Positions 44,714 to 53,827 of a stretch of 64,000 nt of DNA are shown here, piece after piece. This DNA is from JAJVID01 sp050247435 (lineage in GTDB: Bacteria; Acidobacteriota; Blastocatellia; RBC074), in contig JBFWUF010000031.1 in the NCBI GenBank assembly GCA_050247435.1, positions 43,368 to 107,367 of the forward strand, given 5' to 3'. The position numbers were made by a program, and so were the translations under genes. Under the pieces are notes generated by a model that was given only the letters and a program-made list of their open reading frames with translations, was not told where the DNA came from and did not search any database. Each line of letters begins with the position of its first letter. Positions within the stretch are counted from its first letter, which is position 1.

Positions 44714-47700
44714 ATGGACGAAACTCCACTCATGGATGAAGCCGATCAGTTATCGCGCTTGACGGCTTTGCTGGAAGGTTCGCCAACAGCATCAGAGTGG
44801 GCTTTGCGGGCGCGGCAGTGTTTGGCATTCGGAAACAAAGAATTCCTGGCGCAGGCAATCAGCAGCGCGCCGGTTGACCCGCCAGTCGCGCACTTCCTGC
44901 GCGCCTTTGACCGGCAGGAATTTCAGACCCTCAATCAACTCGCGGAACATCTCACACCGCAATTATTACAAGCCTGTCTGCCGCAGGATGCGCTGACCAT
45001 CGAACTGCTGTGCCTTTTCCCGCGCGTTACGTTGGCCGAAAGATTTCAGCATTACCCGTGCGAACAACAGGGACAGGCCCTCCGCTCAGGTGTGGCGGCT
45101 GCACAAATGTCTGTGACGTTGGCGCGGGCGCTCGCAGACGCCCCTTGCGTAGCGGTTTTCAAACTTGTCATAGGGAATGCCATGGCAGACGCGCGGCAGT
45201 TGGATGAGGCGCACGCCGCCTTTTACGAAGCGCTCACGTTATACCGCACTCTCGTGCAAACGCAGCCTGAAGTCTTTCAACCGCGGCTGGCGATGACCCT
45301 CAATAATCTGGGGAATGTGTTGCGCGATTTGCGGCGGCTGGATGAGGCGCACGTCACCTTCAACGAAGCGCTTGAGATTCGCCGCCGCCTCGCCGAAACG
45401 CAGTCCGATGTGTTTGCCCCGGCGGTAGCGGAAACACTCAATAATCTGGGCAATGTATTGAGCGATTTGCGGCAAGGGGACGAAGCGCTCGCCGCCTTCA
45501 ACGAATCACTTGAGATGCGTCGCCGCCTCGCCGCCTCGCAACCTGAGGCCTTTGCGCCGGAGGTAGCAATGAGCCTCAATAATTTGGGCAATGCGCTGAA
45601 CGCCGCGCGACGGCTGGAAGCAGCGCAAGTCGCTTACAGCGAAGCACTCTTGCGTTATCGCCAACTCGCCGCGGCGCAGCCCGATAGATTTGAGTCGGAT
45701 GTGGCGATGTCACTCAACAATCTGGGGATCGTATTAAGTGCATTGCGCAAGTCTGAGGAAGCGCTCAGTGCGTATGACGAAGCTTTGCTGCGCTATCGCC
45801 GCCTGGCCGAGTCACAGCCTGAATTTTTTGCACCAGACGTGGCGATGACACTCAATAATTTGGGCAATGCATTCAGTGTTTTTCGACAAATCAACCAAGC
45901 CGTAGACGCTTATGACGAAGCGCTCCTTCACTATCGCCGCCTGGCCAGGTCGCAGCCTGAAGTGTACGAGCCGGACGTGGCGATGACGCTGAATAATTTG
46001 GGCAATGTGCTACGCGATTTGCGGCGGCTGGACAAGGCGCTGGTTGCGTATGAGGAGGCGCTTCAGATCCGTCGCCGTCTGGCTGAAGCGCAGCCTGCCG
46101 TGGTTGAGCCGGATTTGATGGGCACCCTTCATAATTGTGGGACCGTACTGCGCACCTTGCGACGCCTAGATGAGGCGCTCGTTGTGTATCAAGAAGCATT
46201 CGAGATACGCCGCCGCCTGATGCAGAAGCAGCCCGGCCTGTTTGAGCCTGACGAGGCGCTGGCTTTGATTAACTGGGGGAATGCGCTACGTGATTTGTGG
46301 CGGCTGGACGAAGCACGCGTCGCTTATGACCAGGCACTCCTTTACTATCGCCGTCTGGCCGCGGTGCAGCCACGTGCCTTCGAGCCCGACCTGGCGATGA
46401 CGCTCAATAATTTGGGCAACTTGCTGCGCGATGCAGGGCGCCTGACTGAAGCGCGCGCTGCTTACGACGAAGCGCTCCTGCTTTACCGCCGCCTGGCGCA
46501 AGAGCAATCTGAAGTGTACGCGCCAGACATGGCGATGACGCTGAATAATTTGGGAAATGTGTTGCGCGCGCAGCGCCGGTTGGGCGAAGCCCATAAGGCG
46601 TATGACGACGCGCTGAAGATCCGCCGCCGCCTGGCGCATGCGCAACCCGAAGCGTATGGACTGGACGTGGCGGCAACCCTCAATAATTTGGGCACAGTGC
46701 TAAACGGCCTGCAGCGGTCTGAAGAAGCACTAGCGGCTTTCGATGAAGCCCTCGTACTTTTCCGTCGCTCTGCGCGGTCGCAATCCGGCAGGGTTGAGCC
46801 AGACGAGGCGATGACTCTCAGTAATTTAGGGAGTGCGCTTTACGACACAGGAAAAATTGACGAAGCGCGCGCCGCTTACCGCGAGGCGCTCAGGCTTTAC
46901 AACGCCGCTGAACTCGTTCCTCAGCGTCTCATCACGTTGCGCGCCTATGGCGCAATGGAATTTGCGACCAAGCAGACAGGCAGTGCGATTGAATTATTGG
47001 AAGAAGCGCGCACACTGATTGAACTGCTGAATGCCGAAGCCCTGACGACGGAACGTCGCATGCAGATTCGCGCGGAGAATGCGCGGGTTTACGCCTTGCT
47101 GACCAATGCCTACGTCGAGCGACAACGCGGCGTGGAGGCGCTGGAAGTTTGGGAGAGCGGCAAGGGGCGCGTGCTGGGCGAATTGATGATGGACGCCGAA
47201 AACCTTGCCAGCTTTCCCGTAGCTTTACGCCAGGAATATCGGCGCGCGCGCACGGCGGCGCAACAACTGGCGACGCCGCCGGACTGGTCAGGCATCGCGC
47301 CGGAATCGCGCCCACGCTTACAGGAGGAATACACGCGGCAGCGCACCGAAGCCTTTGCCCATCTGCAACGTCTCGTGGGGGAAATGCGTGAACGCAATCC
47401 TGATTTTCAATTAGCCAGCCGCCCTGTGAAATTCGCACAAATCAGCGCGCTGGCGACACAGCTACAAGCCACGCTGGTCAGCTTTTGCGTGACGGATCAC
47501 GGCACGCATGTTTTTCTCATCCAACCGAGTGGGCAGCTTGAAATCGTCTCAGTTCCCAGCTTTACGGCGGAACGCCTGAATGAATTGTTGGTGCGGGTTG
47601 AAAACGATGCAGCGGTCAGCGGCTGGCTGGGAGATTATTGGCAAGCGCAACGACAACCAAGCATGCGCGGCTGGTTTGTCTCGCTCGATGAAACCTTGAA

Positions 47701-48628
47701 ACAGTTGTATGCGTCGCTCTTGCAGCCCGTCAACGAACGTTTGCGCTCTCTGCAGGGTGGTGCGCGGCTCATCCTGATTCCCACTCGCGGACTGGCGTTG
47801 CTGCCCCTGCACGCGGCGTGGTGGGAAGACAACGGCGCTCGTCGCTATCTGTGCGATGACTACGGTATCTCCTACGCGCCCAGCTTGACCGTGTTGCAAC
47901 GTTGTGTCGAGCGCGAGGCTGACGCGCTCGACCTGACGCATTCCTTCGGCGTCTGCAATCCGACGCTGGATTTGCGCTACACCGAATGGGAGTGCGCTGA
48001 GATCGAGCGGCAATGGGGCGTGTCGTATTTGCGCGGCGCACAGGCCAGCGCGGCCGCCGTGTTGGAACAAGCCGCGGGCGCGCACCTGCTGCATTTTTCC
48101 TGTCACTGCACGGCCAATCTGGCGGAGCCGCTCAAATCATCGCTGCGGTTGGCGAACGATGAAACGCTTTCGCTCGGCAACATCTTGCAGCAACTCAACC
48201 TGAGCCAAAATTGGCTAACGATTCTGTCGGCTTGCGAAACGAATCAGGCGGATTTTCACCAAGCCAATGATGAGCATTTGAGTCTGGCTACGGGAGTTGT
48301 ACTGGCAGGGGCGGCGACTGTGTGGAGTACCTTGTGGGCAGTGAATGATGCCAGCGCGGCGCTCTTGCTGATCGAAGCCATGCGGCGGCTCGGCGACAAT
48401 GGCGGCGACAAACCGGCGGCGTTACAGGCGGCGCAACAATGGCTGCGCACCGCGACGGTGGGCGATGTCATTCCGCTGCTGAACGAGCGCATCCAGCAAC
48501 TGCCTTTCAACAAGCTGCGCACCACGCTCATCAATCTGCGTGAGCAAATGCTGGATGCTGAACACCCTCAGTGGATGCCGTTCTCTCATCCGTATCACTG
48601 GGCGGCTTGGCAAAGCGTGGGAAGTTAG
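44714..48628 (+). CDS. TPR-repeat CHAT (caspase-like) protease
   Basis: A 1,304-residue protein. Residues 1 to about 150 form a helical N-terminal domain. Residues 150-730 contain twelve kinesin-light-chain-like TPR units of exactly 46 residues, each with a version of LNNLGNVLRDLRRLDEA and Y-EAL-RRRLA. The C-terminal CHAT domain (about 900-1300) has LILIPTRGLALLPLHAAWW and the catalytic pair His near 1131 in LLHFSCHC and Cys near 1173 in LSACETN, both intact. CHAT proteases of this build act in bacterial immunity, for instance by cleaving a partner after the TPR part senses a trigger. Partner candidates are the two upstream genes. The gene ends 2 bp before a helicase remnant. Confidence 0.88.
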   Translation: MDETPLMDEADQLSRLTALLEGSPTASEWALRARQCLAFGNKEFLAQAISSAPVDPPVAHFLRAFDRQEFQTLNQLAEHLTPQLLQACLPQDALTIELLCLFPRVTLAERFQHYPCEQQGQALRSGVAAAQMSVTLARALADAPCVAVFKLVIGNAMADARQLDEAHAAFYEALTLYRTLVQTQPEVFQPRLAMTLNNLGNVLRDLRRLDEAHVTFNEALEIRRRLAETQSDVFAPAVAETLNNLGNVLSDLRQGDEALAAFNESLEMRRRLAASQPEAFAPEVAMSLNNLGNALNAARRLEAAQVAYSEALLRYRQLAAAQPDRFESDVAMSLNNLGIVLSALRKSEEALSAYDEALLRYRRLAESQPEFFAPDVAMTLNNLGNAFSVFRQINQAVDAYDEALLHYRRLARSQPEVYEPDVAMTLNNLGNVLRDLRRLDKALVAYEEALQIRRRLAEAQPAVVEPDLMGTLHNCGTVLRTLRRLDEALVVYQEAFEIRRRLMQKQPGLFEPDEALALINWGNALRDLWRLDEARVAYDQALLYYRRLAAVQPRAFEPDLAMTLNNLGNLLRDAGRLTEARAAYDEALLLYRRLAQEQSEVYAPDMAMTLNNLGNVLRAQRRLGEAHKAYDDALKIRRRLAHAQPEAYGLDVAATLNNLGTVLNGLQRSEEALAAFDEALVLFRRSARSQSGRVEPDEAMTLSNLGSALYDTGKIDEARAAYREALRLYNAAELVPQRLITLRAYGAMEFATKQTGSAIELLEEARTLIELLNAEALTTERRMQIRAENARVYALLTNAYVERQRGVEALEVWESGKGRVLGELMMDAENLASFPVALRQEYRRARTAAQQLATPPDWSGIAPESRPRLQEEYTRQRTEAFAHLQRLVGEMRERNPDFQLASRPVKFAQISALATQLQATLVSFCVTDHGTHVFLIQPSGQLEIVSVPSFTAERLNELLVRVENDAAVSGWLGDYWQAQRQPSMRGWFVSLDETLKQLYASLLQPVNERLRSLQGGARLILIPTRGLALLPLHAAWWEDNGARRYLCDDYGISYAPSLTVLQRCVEREADALDLTHSFGVCNPTLDLRYTEWECAEIERQWGVSYLRGAQASAAAVLEQAAGAHLLHFSCHCTANLAEPLKSSLRLANDETLSLGNILQQLNLSQNWLTILSACETNQADFHQANDEHLSLATGVVLAGAATVWSTLWAVNDASAALLLIEAMRRLGDNGGDKPAALQAAQQWLRTATVGDVIPLLNERIQQLPFNKLRTTLINLREQMLDAEHPQWMPFSHPYHWAAWQSVGS
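45163..46900 (+). repeat. Twelve-unit 138-bp repeat array inside the CHAT gene
   Basis: The CAATAATCTG/TTGGG consensus recurs at about 45301, 45439, 45577, 45715, 45853, 45991, 46129, 46267, 46405, 46543, 46681 and 46819, an exact 138-bp step with no insertion or deletion. Each unit encodes one 46-residue TPR. The lack of indels and high similarity suggest recent duplication or gene conversion. Confidence 0.85.
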
Positions 48629-48630
48629 CG

Positions 48631-48701
48631 CACGAGATTTCTGACCACCTGACTGATTTTGCCGTCAGGATCGGTAGGCGCTGCCGGATCAACCAGGCGC
48701 G
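48631..48701 (-). pseudogene. Fragment of a second methylase-helicase gene
   Basis: These 71 bp align without gaps to 18991-19061, inside the helicase gene, with 59 of 71 bases the same by my count. The minus-strand reading gives RLVDPAAPTDPDGKISQVV then RNLVR, where the full gene has RLVDSTAPADSDGKISQVV and NNLVC. The fragment starts 2 bp after the CHAT stop codon and is flanked by unrelated sequence. It is too divergent to be a fresh duplication, so it is a scar from a related element. Confidence 0.85.
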
Positions 48702-48781
48702 TGATGAGAAGGAATCAGTTGATTGGCTTTGATGAACAATCAAAGCAGGTAAAGGCCATCCGTAAGTGGTGATATTAGGCT

Positions 48782-49555
48782 TTAATACTCTGATGGCGAA
48801 AGGTTCTCAATGGTAAGAAGGCGTCGGAAATTTGAAAGTACTCTTTCTCCGGCTTCATCTGCCGCAATTCCCCATATTTCCGCTAAACCTTGCACTGTCT
48901 GGTTTACGCCGACTGGATTAGCGGGCTGATTATTGAAGATGACGAAAGGGCCATCGGATTCTGTCAACACACGATCTAATGGTATCCGTTGGATTATTGA
49001 CCTCCCTTTGCTTGCTCGTACCATTGCAGCGTTGACAGAGAAGTACATGCCATATTCCGTTGCCCGTTCAAGCTCTGAGTGGTTACCTGAAAACCAATGC
49101 AAAATAGCTTTGCCCGGATAATCTTTCCCGACGGCTGCAATCGTGTCAGATGCCGCACGGCGAGAATGAAGCGTTAAGATTTTATTCCCGGATTCGGCAC
49201 ACAAAGACAAAATTTGATCAAGGACTGCGCGTTGCGCCTTTCGTATCGAAGAGTCCTTCGTCGTGTAATCAAGGCCAATCTCGCCGACGTACCGAGTTTG
49301 CGACAAAAGTAGCGAAAACCTGTTCACCTCGTGGCCATGTGAATGAACCAGTTCAGGGTGCAATCCCAGCGCAGCGCGCACATAGCGGCTGTTCACTGTA
49401 AGCTGAGCGGTATGAGCGAAAACGGATGGCGCATTCGTAACGGCAATTGTATAGACTTGATGAGCTTCTGCCTCCGCGACGACCTGTGCCGGATCATCAT
49501 AGAGATCTATATGGCAGTGAGCATCAACAAGCGGTAGTGTTTTTTCATTAGACAT
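48782..49555 (-). CDS. qatD: QatD-like TatD-family nuclease
   Basis: A 257-residue metal-dependent hydrolase starting MSNEKTLPL at 49555 (AGGA upstream), 4 nt after the QatC stop. Metal ligands are all present: VDAHCHID (HxH), GEIGLDY (Glu), LTLHSRR (His), LHWFSGN (His) and LTESDGP (Asp). TatD proteins are DNases; as the fourth gene of a Qat operon this is QatD, required for antiphage activity in the known system. It is the last gene of the operon and stands next to the helicase remnant. Confidence 0.88.
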   Translation of the reverse strand: MSNEKTLPLVDAHCHIDLYDDPAQVVAEAEAHQVYTIAVTNAPSVFAHTAQLTVNSRYVRAALGLHPELVHSHGHEVNRFSLLLSQTRYVGEIGLDYTTKDSSIRKAQRAVLDQILSLCAESGNKILTLHSRRAASDTIAAVGKDYPGKAILHWFSGNHSELERATEYGMYFSVNAAMVRASKGRSIIQRIPLDRVLTESDGPFVIFNNQPANPVGVNQTVQGLAEIWGIAADEAGERVLSNFRRLLTIENLSPSEY

Positions 49556-49559
49556 TGAT

Positions 49560-50885
49560 TCACATCCTGCGATTACCACGCAACAGGTGTTCAACTTCCA
49601 TTATGCCTCGCCGGTAAACATCAACATATTGCTGAATCTCGTCAGGCGGCAAAGGGCCAGAATTCAACACCTCAGATGTAAGTTGCAATGGCGTTAGACC
49701 GTTGACTCGATGAACGGCCACTTCAAAGGCCCGGAGGTCGCTGCCGCGTGTAATTTGTGGATCAGGTCGCTGGCTAACGATGTCGTAGAATGCCGCGCCT
49801 TTGATGCTGAAACCAGCCGCCTTCATTGAAGCCAACCGGATTAGGCAGGGAACACAGTAACCACAGTGCGTGCCCGGACTCCGCTTCTGGTATCGTCCAG
49901 CATCGGGGCGCGCACAGGACAAGGTCAGTGGCAAACCTTTGCGTAAAATGTCCTGGTTTCTCACGCCCCTGAGCATTTCGCCCTTCGTGCTAAACCTGTA
50001 TGGCAATTGGATCCCAACTCGAATACCTAGGGCCGCGAGAACTTCGCGGTAGAGCGAAATGAAATATGGATGCGTTGTCCTCGTACTGAGGCTGCCCATT
50101 CTTGAGTAGGTCAGTGGAACGTTGAGCGAGATCAAACCGTTCTCTGGGACATATAGAGAGGTATCAGAGCCATAGGCGCTGGCGACTGCCGTGCCTAGCG
50201 CCAGGAAAAGAATAGAGCGGGAACGCATCGTGTCTTCGGCGCTCTGACCTTTGAGCTTTGCCGGTTGTACAAAGAAGCCGAACCGCCGTGTTCTATCTGG
50301 GTAGGCGTCTGCAATCACCTGATAAGTTTTTTTCTGCGAAGGATTCGTTGAACCATTGCCGTATTGCCCGACTAGCGCGACTATCCCTTCACTCTCTTCC
50401 AAAAGATCAATCGCGCCGACGAACGAATCAAGCCCGCCTGAAAATAAGGAGACTGCAACTGGGTGGCCGGTGTCTACGTCCTTTTTAGCATGGCTGCTGG
50501 CAGGGGGCCGCTGACGCAGACGGATCGCCCATTCGTCACCTGTCAGAAAAGAAAGCATCCGGGTAATAGTCGGCAGTGCCTTTTTCCAAAGATTTATTTT
50601 TACAACCGGGAAATGAACAACAATCTCCCTGGCCCATTTGTCCCCAGCAAATCTGCGCTGGATGCGCATGTCGGCGGAATACACGCACATCGCCAGGTTA
50701 AGCAAATCAATGACTGTTTCCCCAGGTTCAAGCCCGTTCTCGCCAAGCAAAGACAAAACTCTATTCCCAACCTGATAGGGGCTGCTTGGTTGATCAAGCA
50801 CAATCAACAATCTTGCTTCCTGCGAGTGCAGCACGGGGATGAAGTCATCGTCTGCGCCCACCTGACAAATGACCTGCCAAATCAT
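49560..50885 (-). CDS. qatC: QatC-like QueC-family protein
   Basis: A 441-residue protein with an N-terminal extension of about 140 residues, then a PP-loop ATPase domain: SLFSGGLDSFVGAIDLL (SGGxDS) and GLISLNVPLTYSRMGS. The C-terminal cysteines (LSCARPDAG, then THCGYCVPCLIR) form the zinc site of QueC enzymes. QueC makes 7-cyano-7-deazaguanine; QatC is the variant found in the Qat defence system and probably modifies a protein or nucleotide. It overlaps QatB by 4 nt (ATGA). Confidence 0.9.
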   Translation of the reverse strand: MIWQVICQVGADDDFIPVLHSQEARLLIVLDQPSSPYQVGNRVLSLLGENGLEPGETVIDLLNLAMCVYSADMRIQRRFAGDKWAREIVVHFPVVKINLWKKALPTITRMLSFLTGDEWAIRLRQRPPASSHAKKDVDTGHPVAVSLFSGGLDSFVGAIDLLEESEGIVALVGQYGNGSTNPSQKKTYQVIADAYPDRTRRFGFFVQPAKLKGQSAEDTMRSRSILFLALGTAVASAYGSDTSLYVPENGLISLNVPLTYSRMGSLSTRTTHPYFISLYREVLAALGIRVGIQLPYRFSTKGEMLRGVRNQDILRKGLPLTLSCARPDAGRYQKRSPGTHCGYCVPCLIRLASMKAAGFSIKGAAFYDIVSQRPDPQITRGSDLRAFEVAVHRVNGLTPLQLTSEVLNSGPLPPDEIQQYVDVYRRGIMEVEHLLRGNRRM

Positions 50886-51769
50886 CCTGCTACCTCCATT
50901 AACCGATACGCCTCTCGGTATATGTTCTCAATCACTTGCTGGTTTTGACGAGACTTCCAGTCTGTGGTGAGAACGTCACGCCCACGCAGATCAAGTTTGA
51001 CCGTTTCCACGATGTAGGCTTTCAACTCAAGCTCCCTTCTATGAGCCTCACGGTCAGAGATTGCTTTTGTCTCAACACTTTTTCCTGATTCACACATTAG
51101 GCGTTGGAAAATAAACTCGGCCACTGAGACGCGAAACGCCTCTGCAACTCCAGTGGCATCCATCGCATTCAATCGGCTGATTCCGCCTTCTTCAACTCCA
51201 AAGCGTTCGAATACCTGTGTTAGCGCCTCACTCACAGTCCGACGAGCGGCTGCGTCATCGAAATTTGCGCCAGCCGGAGCAAGGGCATTGACGATTGCGG
51301 CCAGCGCTTTTTCCACAGGTTGGCCGAGAACCTCACCTAGCCCAATGTTATGCAACGCCTCGCCGATACCGCGAGTTGCTACGTCCGACAGGAAGCCGAC
51401 AACGCCTGCAGTAGCGGCGCGGCCTGCTGAGGCGGCTTTCGCAACGCGCGCTGCGCCACCACGCGCCCTGACGTAATCCCCGGCCGCTTTCCGTAGGCTC
51501 CCATCGCCTCCCGATGATGCGAAGCGCCCCATTGATCGTTTTGCCTGCGACCAGAGATTGACTTCGGGCAAGCGCGGGAGTGGCGGCACAGCTTCAGGAA
51601 CAGGGATTTGCGGGGGCAGAGGATTTTTTTCCGGCAACGACTCGGGAAATGGATTGGGATCAGGCGGTTCATTACCGTTTTCGGGAATTGGGGCGCCATC
51701 TCCCTGTGCCCATCGGGGCAACAGTGGCAGCTTGCCTCCAGGGCCGCCATAAGATTTTGAAGTTCCCAC
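50882..51769 (-). CDS. qatB: QatB-like protein
   Basis: A 295-residue protein with the typical QatB start MGTSKSYGGPGGKLPLLPRW, a Pro-rich linker (about 30-75) and a helical C-terminal part (ISRLNAMDATGVAEAFRVSVAEFIFQRLM). The glycine-rich N-terminus may be the site modified by QatC; that is a published idea for this system that I have not verified here. The gene lies 11 nt after QatA. Confidence 0.85.
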   Translation of the reverse strand: MGTSKSYGGPGGKLPLLPRWAQGDGAPIPENGNEPPDPNPFPESLPEKNPLPPQIPVPEAVPPLPRLPEVNLWSQAKRSMGRFASSGGDGSLRKAAGDYVRARGGAARVAKAASAGRAATAGVVGFLSDVATRGIGEALHNIGLGEVLGQPVEKALAAIVNALAPAGANFDDAAARRTVSEALTQVFERFGVEEGGISRLNAMDATGVAEAFRVSVAEFIFQRLMCESGKSVETKAISDREAHRRELELKAYIVETVKLDLRGRDVLTTDWKSRQNQQVIENIYREAYRLMEVAG

Positions 51770-51780
51770 GTTCTACTCCG

Positions 51781-53784
51781 CTATTGTTGCTTGAGTCGTC
51801 CTTTTGCTGCTTCAGCAAGCTGTTTGTTTGAACCGTTCGACCATTTTCTGATCAGCTCATAAGCGGCGGCCTCAGATTCGTGTCCATCACAAAGGCTCAG
51901 AATTTTCGGCACAGCAATCATGGACAATTTCGTCTCTGGCAACCGGCGCAATAGAGTGACAAGCTCGCCGCGTAGTTCTTTGCGTACTTCGGTCCAGTCG
52001 AATAATCGGGAAAATGCTCGGTTATCGTGACCGTATTCTTCTTCCTGCTGCGCACGCTGCGAAAGGGCTTCAAAGACAGCAGCCGCATCGGCGACGCTTA
52101 GGTCAACAGATTTATTCATTGCGCTGGTTCGCGCTGCCTGGCTATCCTTCATTAGCTCCGCGAAGATTTCCTGTGCAACCGGACTCATCCGTTGCGTCTC
52201 GCCAGTAAGCGGATTGATGAGGGCATCGCGCGAGAAATAGAAATAAGGCCGCAAATCTGTTCCTGCCAGTGGCGGCTCAAGCCGTAACCATTCGCTGACC
52301 CACGTTTGATTGAGCCAGGTTTTGAATTCACTGTCGAGTCTCGGCTCGCTAACATCCGACTGCGTAGCGGATTCTTTTCTTGCCGCTTTTCCGCGCTTCG
52401 GTTGCGAAGGTGACTTTCTGGCATCTTCCTGTTCGTCGCGCACACCTCCTGGCAGCTCGCCTACCTGATTACTGTCCTGCTTATTGGCTTCGCGCTCCAT
52501 CAGCACCAACTGTAGAGGCTTTCCTTCCTGCTCCTCCTGCAACTCCGCCAGCCTGCGGAACGATTCTGGCTTGAAGTACTCAAGTAGCATCAGTTTTGCC
52601 AACGCCCGCTGCTGTAAATCGGCTTTGCGAAACTCGGCCATTTCCATTCTCATCAGCAGCGTATTCAGAAACCGCTTGCACTGTCGGGGATTGCCTTTAA
52701 GGCCGGCGCTGAGCAGCGGGGCGATGCGTTGTGCGAGGTCGAGTTGCTCTGTTAATTGCCGAGGCAGATTGTCTGCAAACAGTTCCTTTGCGATTTGAAA
52801 ATTGAAACTGACGCTCGCCGGTGAATCCTTGCTGTAGTTCACTACTCGCTCACGTGCCCGCTTTCTTTGCTCTTCATCCAACTCTGACTGTTCGACGAAC
52901 AGCAGACAGATGTACGTTTCCATCTCTACCCGACCGAGTGGCGGGATTCTAACTGGGAACTGTACCAACTTCTCCAGATAGTCCCGTCCGACTTCGACTC
53001 GTTCCCCAGGAAGCTCGGGAAAGCGTTTACGGACGGCGTATTTCACCAGTCGCTCATCTGCACCCAGAATGAAAGCGGTGTTTCTAACAAACAGGAAAAG
53101 CTTAATTGCTTCGAGGGTTTCGATGATTGTGTCGGGCAGACAGCGGTCAAGATCGTCAATGACTACTACAAGCTTTTTTATCTTCGACTCGTCAAGCAGC
53201 GTACTGAAATCCTTTCTGAACTCTCGAATGCTGCGACGAAGGCTTTCATCCCCGTCATCCTCGTTATCACTTTCCTCGTCCTTTTCCTTCAGATACTCCT
53301 TCAGCTTTTCAGGGTCAGTCTCTTTCCAGTAATCAATCGCCTTCTTTCCGATCTGAAGGAGATCGAATCCGCCAGTCAGCGCAATCGGCCATCCGCCGGT
53401 GGCAAGCCCCAGCGCAACTTTCCCGATCCCACCAGCCACTTTGAAACCGTCAACACGACGGAGCAGTTTCTTCGCCTTCGTCTTCAGTTCTGGCACCAGT
53501 TTCTTCTGATCAATCAACTCTTCGATGATTGACCCCATTAATGCTGTCTTGGCATCCTCGTAGCCTTCAAAGAGCCAGCCATTGAAAGTCAGGGCAACGA
53601 CACCCTCTTCCTTCTCAAGCTCAGCTTGAATAATTTGAACGAGGCTGGATTTTCCACAGCCCCAATCGCCATAGACCCCAATGGTCGCAGGCAATAAATG
53701 ATCCTTGCGGATAATAGAAATCACCGCATTCGACAAGTGCTGAAATCCGAGCAGATCAGTTTTTGATTCGTTATCCGACCACAC
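51781..53784 (-). CDS. qatA: QatA-like KAP P-loop NTPase
   Basis: A 667-residue KAP-family NTPase. Walker A is IGVYGDWGCGKSSLVQII (about 34-51), Walker B is KKLVVVIDDLDRCLPD (about 208), and the KAP insert with two hydrophobic segments lies near 115-145 (GGIGKVALGLATGGWPIALTGGFDLL). The C-terminal third is charged and low in similarity to anything I know. As first Qat gene it is probably the sensor or switch of the system. It begins 43 nt after the ImmA gene, which suggests cotranscription. Confidence 0.9.
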   Translation of the reverse strand: MWSDNESKTDLLGFQHLSNAVISIIRKDHLLPATIGVYGDWGCGKSSLVQIIQAELEKEEGVVALTFNGWLFEGYEDAKTALMGSIIEELIDQKKLVPELKTKAKKLLRRVDGFKVAGGIGKVALGLATGGWPIALTGGFDLLQIGKKAIDYWKETDPEKLKEYLKEKDEESDNEDDGDESLRRSIREFRKDFSTLLDESKIKKLVVVIDDLDRCLPDTIIETLEAIKLFLFVRNTAFILGADERLVKYAVRKRFPELPGERVEVGRDYLEKLVQFPVRIPPLGRVEMETYICLLFVEQSELDEEQRKRARERVVNYSKDSPASVSFNFQIAKELFADNLPRQLTEQLDLAQRIAPLLSAGLKGNPRQCKRFLNTLLMRMEMAEFRKADLQQRALAKLMLLEYFKPESFRRLAELQEEQEGKPLQLVLMEREANKQDSNQVGELPGGVRDEQEDARKSPSQPKRGKAARKESATQSDVSEPRLDSEFKTWLNQTWVSEWLRLEPPLAGTDLRPYFYFSRDALINPLTGETQRMSPVAQEIFAELMKDSQAARTSAMNKSVDLSVADAAAVFEALSQRAQQEEEYGHDNRAFSRLFDWTEVRKELRGELVTLLRRLPETKLSMIAVPKILSLCDGHESEAAAYELIRKWSNGSNKQLAEAAKGRLKQQ

Positions 53785-53827
53785 TGGTGTCTACCTGCCT
53801 TTCATCTCTGTTCTTCTCAGCGCAACT

